Origin: Kibdelosporangium sp. MJ126-NF4
GTDB taxonomy: Bacteria > Actinomycetota > Actinomycetes > Mycobacteriales > Pseudonocardiaceae
DNA length: 64,000 nt
Direction: 5' to 3'
NCBI RefSeq assembly: GCF_000826545.1
Contig: NZ_CDME01000016.1
Coordinates: 496,001-560,000 of the forward strand
A program made the translations under genes and the position numbers. This document shows positions 33,638-41,175 of this stretch, piece after piece. Below the pieces are notes generated by a model. That model was given only the letters and a program-made list of their open reading frames with translations. It searched no databases and had not been told where the DNA came from. Within the stretch, counting starts at the first letter, position 1. Each line of letters starts with the position of its first letter.

Positions 33638-34965
33638 TTGTGCCACACCTCGTTCGCCGCTGGGCGCACCGTGATGCGGTGCGGTCGTTCGCTGCGCAGC
33701 AGCAGCCGGTTCAGTGCCCGCTCGATCTCGGCGGCCTGCTGCGGGCCTGGGTCGTCCACCGACACCTCCAGGTCGTATCGGAGTTCGTCGCGGTCGTCGC
33801 GGTAGACAGTGGTGGCGCAGTGCCGCACGCCCGGCATGTCGGTGGCGATCCGCCGCACCGACGGCAGCCACACCTTCTCCCCGCCAAGGACCACCGAGTC
33901 GCTGAGTCTGCCGAGGAAGTAGTGGTAGCCGTCGTCGTCGATGGCGAACCGGTCTCCCGTGGCGACCGCGCCGGTCTCGGTCAGTGGATTCGGTGCGCTG
34001 TCAGGCAGGCGGCGGCGCAACACCGTATCGGAGGTGACGAACAGTTCACCGCCGCGGACCTGTGTCGTCACGCCGGGAAGCGGTACACCGACCGAGGACC
34101 AGCGGCGTTCCGGTTCATTGTGGACGGCGAGCGTGCTGACACGGGGACCTGCTTCGCTCAGGCCGTAGGTCAGGTACAGCTCGCGGTCGCCGGTCAGCAA
34201 TGCCTTGACGTGACGTGGGTCGAGCGCGTCGCCGCCGACCGTGAGCACGCGAAGGGGCGACAGGTCCGGCGGGTCCTCGACGAGCCGGGTCGCGGTGCTG
34301 GGCGTGAGCGACGAGACAGTGATGCCATACGCGGCAACAGTGTTCGCGTAGGCCCTCGGGGTGAACGGCGGGCCGGAGACGACCAGACGGCAACCACGCA
34401 CCATCGCCGCCAAGGCCTGAGCGACGAGCGCATACGAGTAGTGCAGGGGCAGGCTGACCAGGACTGTGTCGTCTTCCCGTAGGCCGATCGCGTCCGCGTG
34501 CCGGGACGCGTTACGCATCAAGGCGTCGATGCCGTGCAGGCAACCGCTGGCGATCCCTGCCGTACCGGAGGTCATGAGCACGACGTCGCCACGGCTGTGC
34601 CGCTGATGGTCGCCGGTGAACACCATCGCCTCAGCCACACCGAGGGAATGCGTGCGTGGGGCGCCGTACCGAGCCGGTTCGATCCTCGGCGCGATCAGCG
34701 CGGCCACGCCGAGCCGGTCGGCGATCGCGGCGATCCGCGTCGCGCCGGACGCGGGGGCGACCGGCACCGGCACCGCTCCGGCCAGTAGCACGGCGAAGAA
34801 CGCCGAGAGCATCGCCGTGCCGTTCGGCATGGCCACCAGCACGGGCGCGCCCGGTTCCAGCGCGAGGTCCGCGACGCCGTCGATGATCTCCGTCGGCGTC
34901 GAACTCACTGTGTCGGCGTCCTCGGTCATGGCAAGGAACGTGAGGACGGTGTCGCGGTCGATCAT
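33634..34965 (-). CDS. AMP-dependent acyl-ligase-like protein with altered A3 loop
   Basis: A 443-residue ANL-superfamily protein. The phosphate loop reads MTSGTAGIASG instead of TSGTTGxPKG, losing the conserved Pro and Lys. Later motifs remain: LTYGLSEAGP (A5), TGDRFAIDDDGY (A7), GRLSDSVVLGGEKV (A8). The C-terminal subdomain is short and ends in Lys. It may load an acyl group onto the cluster's ACP, or be a weak or dead ligase. ATG 34965 overlaps the upstream TGA. The frame is open upstream, but only as a shadow of the preceding gene. Confidence 0.75.
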   Translation of the reverse strand: MIDRDTVLTFLAMTEDADTVSSTPTEIIDGVADLALEPGAPVLVAMPNGTAMLSAFFAVLLAGAVPVPVAPASGATRIAAIADRLGVAALIAPRIEPARYGAPRTHSLGVAEAMVFTGDHQRHSRGDVVLMTSGTAGIASGCLHGIDALMRNASRHADAIGLREDDTVLVSLPLHYSYALVAQALAAMVRGCRLVVSGPPFTPRAYANTVAAYGITVSSLTPSTATRLVEDPPDLSPLRVLTVGGDALDPRHVKALLTGDRELYLTYGLSEAGPRVSTLAVHNEPERRWSSVGVPLPGVTTQVRGGELFVTSDTVLRRRLPDSAPNPLTETGAVATGDRFAIDDDGYHYFLGRLSDSVVLGGEKVWLPSVRRIATDMPGVRHCATTVYRDDRDELRYDLEVSVDDPGPQQAAEIERALNRLLLRSERPHRITVRPAANEVWHK

Positions 34966-35477
34966 CGCTGTTCCTCGTGAGTGAGCAGGGCAGTGCGTAC
35001 CTGGTGTCCCTGCTGTGCATCCGCCGTGTGGGCGCTGAGCAGCACTTGGCTGGCGGCTGCGGTGCGCAGCCAGCAACGGGCCACGGTGAGCGCGGTCGGC
35101 CAGCCGGTCCCCGGTTCGGTGGTCAGCAGCAGACTCGGACCACGCAAGCTGTGCACGATGCACGCGAGGCTGGCGGCGCCACCGGGACTGGCTCCGGCGA
35201 AACGCAGCGGCGAGAGTCGTCCGGTCTCCGTCGCACGGGCCACGTCCGCCATCGTGTCCACTGTGGCGTGTGTGCTGACGAGGATGACCGCCACGTCGTC
35301 GGCCGCCTGCCGTACGGTGTCCATGCAGTCGGCCAGTGCCTGGTCGATCGCTTCCAGCACGAGCCAGGCCACGGGATCGGCGTACATCGACGGGATCCGT
35401 TGCCGCCTGGCGGGTTCGGCCCGTTCCACACGGCCTTCGCCCAGTATCGTGAGGTCGTCGGGTAACGCGGTGATCAC
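34962..35477 (-). CDS. Degenerate beta-ketoacyl-synthase partner (chain-length-factor-like)
   Basis: A 171-residue protein resembling the N-terminal half of a thiolase-fold ketosynthase of the Ketoacyl-synt_2 kind: a helix with MYADPVAWLVLEAIDQALAD, then LSPLRFAGASPGGAASLACIVH, SLRGPSLLLTTEPGTG. The nucleophile position carries no Cys. It lies directly after a full FabF-like KS gene with ATGA overlap at both ends, the arrangement of KS/CLF pairs in type II systems. It is much shorter than a true CLF (about 400), so only a partial fold is present. Assignment is tentative. Confidence 0.5.
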   Translation of the reverse strand: MITALPDDLTILGEGRVERAEPARRQRIPSMYADPVAWLVLEAIDQALADCMDTVRQAADDVAVILVSTHATVDTMADVARATETGRLSPLRFAGASPGGAASLACIVHSLRGPSLLLTTEPGTGWPTALTVARCWLRTAAASQVLLSAHTADAQQGHQVRTALLTHEEQR

Positions 35478-36598
35478 GCTGCCTCCAGAACCAGACAGGT
35501 GTTGAACCCGCCGAACCCGAGGGTGACACTCAGCCCGACGTCACCGGTGAAGCTCAGCGGTCGGCCGACGGGCAGGCGCAGCGGGAAGTCCGGCATCGGG
35601 TTCGTCAGACCCCAGACGGGCGGGACGCGGTGGTCGCGCAGTGCCAGCAGCACCGCCACGGCCTCCAACGCGCCCGTGGCGCCGAGCGTGTGCCCGAACG
35701 CTCCCTTGGTGGCGAACACCACCGGGCCGTCCGCTCCGGGCTTGAACGTACGGCGGAAGCTGTGCGCTTCCACGTCGTCGTTCACCTGCGTACCCGAGCC
35801 GTGGGCGTTGACCACCGCGACCTCGTCGGCGCCGCGCCCGGCGGCACGCAGCGCCGTGTCGATCGCGCGGACGACGGTGTCGCCGGACGGATCGGGCGCG
35901 GTCGCACCAGCGGCGTCGTTGGCTGATCCGGCTCCGGTCACGGTGCCGTACACGCGGGCGCCCCGCGCCTCGGCCGAGCGAGCCGACTCCAGGACGAGGA
36001 ACGCGGCGCCCTCACCGAGGATCATCCCGTCACGTCCGGCGTCGAACGCACGCAGCCGAGTGGGCGACATCGTGCCGAGCACGGAGTGGCCGAGCCGTTT
36101 GGCCGGGGTGAGGATGTCCACCCCGCCCACGACACAGATGTCAGTGACACCTTCGGCGATCAGTGCCGTGCCGACCAGAACGGCGTCCGCGCCCGCGGAA
36201 CACGCGGTGCTCAGTGTCACGGGCGCGTGGGGCAGGCCGAGTTCGGTGGCGATCTTGTCGCCCCAGCGCCCGATCGAGTCCGTGGGCTCGTCGAGGTGCG
36301 GTCCATAGCTCGTGCCCGCCACCAGGCGCAACCGGGGATCAGTGGCCGTGAGACCCGCGTCCTCAATGGCCGCTGTGACGGCTCGGCAACCGAGAACGTG
36401 GTGCCGTTCGCCGTGGTTGTCGCCCAGCGGCAGATCGGGCAGGACGGCCGCCAGTTCGTTGCGGACCGGGTGCGCGCTGGGAACCGGCACGACACCGGAC
36501 GCGCCGGACAGCAGCGCGTCCCACACGTGGTCCAGGCCGGTGCCGAGCGCGGTGTGCCAGGCCATCCCGGTGACCCGGACGCCACCGGTCACCACCAC
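35474..36598 (-). CDS. Discrete FabF-like ketosynthase
   Basis: A 374-residue condensing enzyme with a complete triad: Cys133 (STACSAGAD), His266 (NAHGSGTQVND) and His303 (GAFGHTLGATG). It performs decarboxylative condensation on ACP-bound chains. Genes for a KS-like partner, FabZ-like protein, thioesterase and ACP adjoin it, so it probably builds the acyl part of the product. The start is one of three consecutive GTGs near 36598, overlapping the FabZ-like stop by about 10 bp. No ketoreductase is encoded nearby; if the chain is reduced, FabG may be borrowed. Confidence 0.9.
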   Translation of the reverse strand: MVVTGGVRVTGMAWHTALGTGLDHVWDALLSGASGVVPVPSAHPVRNELAAVLPDLPLGDNHGERHHVLGCRAVTAAIEDAGLTATDPRLRLVAGTSYGPHLDEPTDSIGRWGDKIATELGLPHAPVTLSTACSAGADAVLVGTALIAEGVTDICVVGGVDILTPAKRLGHSVLGTMSPTRLRAFDAGRDGMILGEGAAFLVLESARSAEARGARVYGTVTGAGSANDAAGATAPDPSGDTVVRAIDTALRAAGRGADEVAVVNAHGSGTQVNDDVEAHSFRRTFKPGADGPVVFATKGAFGHTLGATGALEAVAVLLALRDHRVPPVWGLTNPMPDFPLRLPVGRPLSFTGDVGLSVTLGFGGFNTCLVLEAA

Positions 36599-37065
36599 TG
36601 CTCCCCCATGTCGGCGACGGTGCGCCGGACCAGGTTCGCGCGGAAGGCGGCGACCGGCCGGTCCTCGACCGTGGCACGGCCGGAGAAGAAGAACGTGTCG
36701 CCGACCAGCCGGTCGACGGTCACGTTGAGCACGACGTGGTCACCGGGGACGACGATCTTGAGAAACCGCGAGTTCATCGCGCCGACCAAGGTCAGCTCGT
36801 CGTCGGTGAGCCGCGATGTGCTGAGCTGGAACAGGATGATGCCCGCCTGCGCGAACGCCTGGCTCAGGTGACTTGCCGGGAAGATCGCGCGCTCGGGGAA
36901 ATGCCCGGCGATCGCGTCCATCTGCGCCGAGACAGCCAGGCCCGCGGTCAGCCGGACACCGGGCTCGTAGTCCAGGACCCGGTCCAGGTACAGCATCGGG
37001 TGCCGGTGCCGCAGCCAGCTCTTGATCTCGGTGAAGCCCATCATGCGGGTCTCAGTTGTCTGCAT
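36589..37065 (-). CDS. FabZ-like hotdog protein lacking the catalytic Glu
   Basis: A 158-residue hotdog protein of the 3-hydroxyacyl-ACP dehydratase family. The His motif is present (HRHPMLYLDRV, His20), and AGHFPERAIFP follows. The helix that normally reads PGVLxxEAMAQ is PASHLSQAFAQ, so the catalytic Glu is Gln69. It may bind or protect the chain, catalyse weakly, or do different chemistry. It overlaps the thioesterase gene by 14 bp upstream and the KS by 10 bp downstream. Confidence 0.8.
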   Translation of the reverse strand: MQTTETRMMGFTEIKSWLRHRHPMLYLDRVLDYEPGVRLTAGLAVSAQMDAIAGHFPERAIFPASHLSQAFAQAGIILFQLSTSRLTDDELTLVGAMNSRFLKIVVPGDHVVLNVTVDRLVGDTFFFSGRATVEDRPVAAFRANLVRRTVADMGEQWW

Positions 37066-37480
37066 GGTTTCTGGCCTCCGTGAGGACGTCGTGCAGTGCG
37101 GGAGTCAGCGCGCGTGCCGTGCCACTGGCCCGGTCGACCAGTCCGAGGACGAGGGTGCCGACGGCCAGTTCGGCGCCGTCGGCGGATCGGCGCACGGTGG
37201 CGTCGATGCGGACGCGTGCCGCACCGAGGTGACCGATCGTGGTCTCCACGCTGAGCTCGTCGGGGTAACGTGCGGAGGCGCGGTAGCGCATGCTCAGCTC
37301 GGTCACGACGAGTTCGGCTCCGTCGCGGGCGAGTCGGCCGAGCCCGACGCCAAGGCGTTCGAGGTTGTCCAGCAGCGCTGTCTCCACAAAGGACGCATAC
37401 CGGGAGAAGTGCACAACCCCGGAAGCGTCCGTGTCGACGTGTTCGACCTTGCGGCGCAGCGGCACGAGCACTGTGGTCAT
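37052..37480 (-). CDS. 4HBT-type hotdog thioesterase
   Basis: A 142-residue acyl-(CoA/ACP) thioesterase. The active-site segment VDTDASGVVHFSRY (with Asp18) is typical of the 4-hydroxybenzoyl-CoA/YbgC group, also found with polyene and enediyne synthases where it releases ACP-bound chains. The rest is the usual five-strand hotdog sheet. ATGA overlap with the aminotransferase gene upstream. It could free the chain or remove misprimed groups from the ACP. Confidence 0.85.
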   Translation of the reverse strand: MTTVLVPLRRKVEHVDTDASGVVHFSRYASFVETALLDNLERLGVGLGRLARDGAELVVTELSMRYRASARYPDELSVETTIGHLGAARVRIDATVRRSADGAELAVGTLVLGLVDRASGTARALTPALHDVLTEARNHADN

Positions 37481-38829
37481 GCCGTGACCGAGCCGGACAC
37501 GAGCCGGTCGACGATGGTCTCGATGTCGGCCCGGTTGGCCACCAGTGGCGGGGCGACGCGCATCGTCGGGTACAGGTAACGCAGCCCGTTCGAACGGCGA
37601 CCTGCGCCGGACATGAACTCGACGTACACGCCCGCGCGGATCATGCGCTGACGCAGCTCACCGAGCCGGGAAGCGGCCTGCTCGGTCAACTCGACGCCGT
37701 GGATGTAGCCCTCTCCGCGTGCTTCGGTGTACAGCTCGGGGAACTTCGCCACCAGCTGCTCGCGCAGCAGCGTGCCCAGGTACTCGCCGAGGTCGGCGGA
37801 GCGTTCCAGCAGACCCTCGGCCACGATGTGGTCGAGACCGGCGCGGATCACGGCGCACGTGAGCGGGCGCAGGTCCGATGTCGCGACGGTGCCAGTAGCC
37901 CGCGCGTCCAGGCCGCGTCGGCTGATCACCATCGAGGTGGACAGCGCGCCCATGCCGAGGCTCTTGCCGATCACGGTGATGTCCGTCGGGATCGGCCCCT
38001 GCTCGTCGGCCATCGCGAAGAACCGGCCGGTCTTGGCGAACGTCAGCACCTCGTCGGTGACCAGCAGCGCGCCGCTGTCCGCAGCGAGTGTGGCCAGCTC
38101 ACGCAGGTATCCCTGCGGTGGCACCAGGATTCCGGCGTCACCCTGCACCGGTTCGACGACGACCGCCAGTACCCGTTCGGCGTTGCGGGCGAACCAGTCC
38201 CGCGCCGCGTCGGCGTGCCCGAACGGGATGTGCTCGACGGTCAGGCCGAACGGCTCGGGCGCGATCGTGGGCAGCCCGACGCGGTAGTGCCTGCGGTTGA
38301 GCAACGGCAGCAGCCCGCCGGACCAGCCGTGCCACGCCCCTTCGAAGGCCAGTACCAGGTCGCGCCGCTCGGCACCGGCGACGGCCTTCAGCCTGCGCCG
38401 GTCGAACCGGGACTCGACCGCGAGCCGCAGCGCGAGCTCCATCCCCTCCGAGCCCGAGTTCCGCCCGCTGACGACGTACTCCTCGGCCGGGAACCGGTCG
38501 GCGAACAGTCCGTCCACATCGAACAGCCGGGCCAGCAGCAGCGACCGTTCCAGCGAGGCGACCTCGTCGGTGACGTAGCCCGCGGTGGCCACCGCGTCGG
38601 CGAGCGCGGTGGCGACCACCTTCGAGCCCGCGCCGAGGCAGGCGGAACCGTAGCCGCCGCTGGCGTCCACGACATCGAACGAGCGACCCGCGTCGGCGCC
38701 GGACAGTTCGACGAAGTGCTGGACGATCCCGCTGGCCCCGGTGCACCCGAACGGCAGCCGCGACCCGCCGTAGTGGTCGAACTGGGTGACCCGGTCGGCC
38801 CAGGTCGCCGGTAAGTCGACAGTGGACAT
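37477..38829 (-). CDS. Class III PLP-dependent aminotransferase
   Basis: A 450-residue enzyme of the glutamate-1-semialdehyde aminomutase/omega-transaminase type. PLP contacts: SGRNSGSEGMELALR, D259 in LLVTDEVLTFA, and Schiff-base Lys289 in VIGKSLGMG. It lies between an ACP and a thioesterase gene, so transamination of an ACP-bound keto or aldehyde intermediate is likely, giving an amino-acyl chain. ATG 38829 is one base from the ACP stop. The frame extends to 38868, but that start would overlap the ACP gene and has no better leader. Confidence 0.9.
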   Translation of the reverse strand: MSTVDLPATWADRVTQFDHYGGSRLPFGCTGASGIVQHFVELSGADAGRSFDVVDASGGYGSACLGAGSKVVATALADAVATAGYVTDEVASLERSLLLARLFDVDGLFADRFPAEEYVVSGRNSGSEGMELALRLAVESRFDRRRLKAVAGAERRDLVLAFEGAWHGWSGGLLPLLNRRHYRVGLPTIAPEPFGLTVEHIPFGHADAARDWFARNAERVLAVVVEPVQGDAGILVPPQGYLRELATLAADSGALLVTDEVLTFAKTGRFFAMADEQGPIPTDITVIGKSLGMGALSTSMVISRRGLDARATGTVATSDLRPLTCAVIRAGLDHIVAEGLLERSADLGEYLGTLLREQLVAKFPELYTEARGEGYIHGVELTEQAASRLGELRQRMIRAGVYVEFMSGAGRRSNGLRYLYPTMRVAPPLVANRADIETIVDRLVSGSVTA

Positions 38830-38830
38830 G

Positions 38831-39103
38831 TCAGGCACCGGCAATCTCGGCGCGGGCCTGCAGGTCACGCACCAGCGTGGCGACCGACCTGATGCTGGTG
38901 AAGTTCTCCGGGCTGAAGTCCGATTCGGCGATGGTCACGTTGAACCTGTTCTCCACCTGGACCCGCAGCTCGACGAAGCCCAGTGAGTCGAGGCCGAACT
39001 CGCCACGCAGCCCGTCGTCGAGGCTCATGCGCTCCGGGGAGACCTCGACGAAGAGGTCGGTGACGAGGATGGAACTGATGGCCGACTCGATGCTGTCGAT
39101 GAT
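38831..39103 (-). CDS. Acyl carrier protein, apparently starting at ATC
   Basis: A discrete ACP with phosphopantetheine motif GLDSLGFVEL. The first in-frame ATG (39028) would cut off helix I, leaving 65 residues. Upstream the same frame encodes a normal ACP N-terminus (IIDSIESAISSILVTDLF), and AAGGAG (39113-39108) sits 4 and 7 bases before two ATC codons (39103, 39100). No ATG, GTG or TTG lies between. Initiation at ATC, or a sequence error in an ATG, would give a normal ~90-residue ACP. It lies between the A-T and aminotransferase genes. Confidence 0.8.
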   Translation of the reverse strand: MIDSIESAISSILVTDLFVEVSPERMSLDDGLRGEFGLDSLGFVELRVQVENRFNVTIAESDFSPENFTSIRSVATLVRDLQARAEIAGA

Positions 39104-39159
39104 GGCTCTCCTTAGGACGAAGAGATCAGCGATCTCTTGTGAGGGACAACAGGGAACAG

Positions 39160-40965
39160 TCAGGGTGCTTCGACGGGGCGCGCCAGTCGGCCGCGTCGCT
39201 GCTGAAGTCGTTTGCGCTGTACCGCCTGGGAACTGGTAGGCGATGGGTGCTGTGGTTCTTCGAGGTACGCGGCCAGTTGCCGGACGGTGGTGTGGACGAA
39301 CATGTCCACGGCGGGGATGGTCCTGCCAACGGCGTCGGAAAGGCGTTGCCGCACGTGGGCGACCAGCAGCGAATGCCCTCCTATGTCGAAGAAGCTGTCG
39401 TCGAGGCTCACATCGGGCACGCCGAGCACGTCGCGCCAGATCGCCGCCACCAGGTCCTGTGTGGTCTCTGGTGGTTCACTGGACGCGGTGGACTGCGGCA
39501 CAGCCGGTAGTGCCCGGCTGTCGATCTTTCCGCTTGTGGTGACAGGCATGCTGTCGAGGTGGACGAAGATGTCCGGGATCATGGCGGCGGGCAGGCTGCG
39601 GGAGAGGTGCCGACGCAGTTCCGGCGTTCCCACGCCATCTCCACTGAGGACAGTGTAGGCGACCAACCGCCTGCCCACTGTGTGATCTTCGACGGCACAC
39701 ACATGCGCCTGACGCACGGCGGGATGAGTGTTCAGCACGGCGGCGACGGCGGCCGGTTCGACGCGGTGGCCGCGGATCTTGACCTGTTCGTCCTTCCGGC
39801 CGACGAAGACGAGCCCGGCTTGCTCGGCGCGGACGAGGTCCCCGCTGCGGTACGCCCGTGGCCAGCCGAGCGCGGGCATTGGCGTGAACCTGCCAGTCTC
39901 GGCCGCGGGATCGAGGTATCCGGCCACGCCGACGCCCCCGATCACCAGTTCACCGACTTCGCCCCACTGGACGGGTGTTCCGTCGGGGTCGACCACCGCG
40001 AGCTGCCAACCGTCCAGCGGTAGACCGATACGCACGGTGTCGCCGCGCACTGCCTGCCATCCGCAGGCGACGACGGTCGTTTCCGTTGGCCCGTAGGTGT
40101 TCCAGACCTGCCTGTCGGCACGGAGAAATCTGGTGGCCAGTTCCGGCGGGCAGGCCTCGCCGCCGAGGACCAACAGTCGCACACCGTCCAGCGCGTCAGC
40201 GGGCCAGAGCGCGGCCAGTGTCGGCACTGTCGAGACCACGGTGACACCGCGCTCGACCAGCCACGGGCACAGATCCACACCGGACCGGACCACGACACGC
40301 GGCGCCGGAACGAGACAGGCTCCGTTGCGCCACGCCAGCCACATCTCCTCACAGGACGCGTCGAAGGCAACGGAGAATCCCGCGAGTACACGGTCATTCG
40401 GTCCAAGAGGTTGGTCCGACAGGAACAGTCGCGCCTCGGCGTCGACGAAGGCGGCGGCCGAACGGTGGCTGACGGCGACGCCTTTCGGCCGACCGGTCGT
40501 GCCCGAGGTGAAGATGATCCACGCGTCATCACCGGGCCCCGGAAGCCCGGTTCCGCCACGGGCCCGCACGTTCGGCCGAAGGCGCAACACTTGCGCCGCT
40601 TCGAGAACAGCGCAGACACCAGCCTCGCCCCAGACCAGCTCGGCACGCTCGTCAGGATCGTCCATGTCCACAGGGACGTATGCCGCGCCGGACATGAGTA
40701 CCGCCAGGATCGCGAGATGGACATCCGCTGTCCCGGATGGGATCCGCACACCGACACGGTCACCGACGCCGATCCCCGCCGCGCGGAGGCGAGAACTCGC
40801 CACTCGGGCGGCTTGCGCCAGCTCCGTGTACGTGAGCAGCGTCGAGCTGTCGTCGATCGCCACAGCGTGGGGATGTGCACGGACAGTCGCGTCGAACACG
40901 TCGAGCAACGTCCGCTCCGGCGGCGGAGAACATGCTGGCAGCACAGCGAGAAGGGCGCGTTCCAT
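39160..40965 (-). CDS. NRPS A-T didomain (polylysine-synthetase-like A domain)
   Basis: A 601-residue protein: adenylation domain (about 15-500) and carrier domain (about 515-575, FFDIGGHS, Ser532). Motifs: FTSGTTGRPKG (A3), SVAFDASCEEMW (A4), NTYGPTETT (A5), YRSGD (A7), GRKDEQVKIRGHRVE (A8), TTSGKID (A10). The A4-A5 stretch is the type I recall from poly-amino-acid synthetases of the Pls/TIGR02353 group, but the membrane and condensation-like C-terminal part is missing. A basic tail ends the protein. ATG 40965; first gene of the operon. The amino acid is not predictable by eye. Confidence 0.88.
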   Translation of the reverse strand: MERALLAVLPACSPPPERTLLDVFDATVRAHPHAVAIDDSSTLLTYTELAQAARVASSRLRAAGIGVGDRVGVRIPSGTADVHLAILAVLMSGAAYVPVDMDDPDERAELVWGEAGVCAVLEAAQVLRLRPNVRARGGTGLPGPGDDAWIIFTSGTTGRPKGVAVSHRSAAAFVDAEARLFLSDQPLGPNDRVLAGFSVAFDASCEEMWLAWRNGACLVPAPRVVVRSGVDLCPWLVERGVTVVSTVPTLAALWPADALDGVRLLVLGGEACPPELATRFLRADRQVWNTYGPTETTVVACGWQAVRGDTVRIGLPLDGWQLAVVDPDGTPVQWGEVGELVIGGVGVAGYLDPAAETGRFTPMPALGWPRAYRSGDLVRAEQAGLVFVGRKDEQVKIRGHRVEPAAVAAVLNTHPAVRQAHVCAVEDHTVGRRLVAYTVLSGDGVGTPELRRHLSRSLPAAMIPDIFVHLDSMPVTTSGKIDSRALPAVPQSTASSEPPETTQDLVAAIWRDVLGVPDVSLDDSFFDIGGHSLLVAHVRQRLSDAVGRTIPAVDMFVHTTVRQLAAYLEEPQHPSPTSSQAVQRKRLQQRRGRLARPVEAP

Positions 40966-41043
40966 GAGATCCCTGACTGATGGAGGTACGGAAAATGCCT
41001 GCGACAGACGGTGATCAGGCGCAGCGGAGCGCAGCGCCGGACA

Positions 41044-41073
41044 ACTACAGCTGGTTTTCCCTTGCCCTGTCAA
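41044..41073 (-). promoter_or_regulatory. Promoter of the twelve-gene biosynthetic operon
   Basis: Reading the minus strand: TTGACA (41073-41068), an 18-bp spacer and TGTAGT (41049-41044), giving a leader of about 70 nt before ATG 40965. This is the only consensus -35 in the divergent gap, and the gene order downstream has no room for further promoters outside coding sequence. Confidence 0.6.
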
Positions 41074-41175
41074 GAGATCGGAGCACACCACCGACAGGAA
41101 AGATCGTGTTAACCGAACGTCTGCTTTACGCCCGCTTTGCTCGTCGCTTGTGGCCGGTTAGCGTCTGGACTCACG

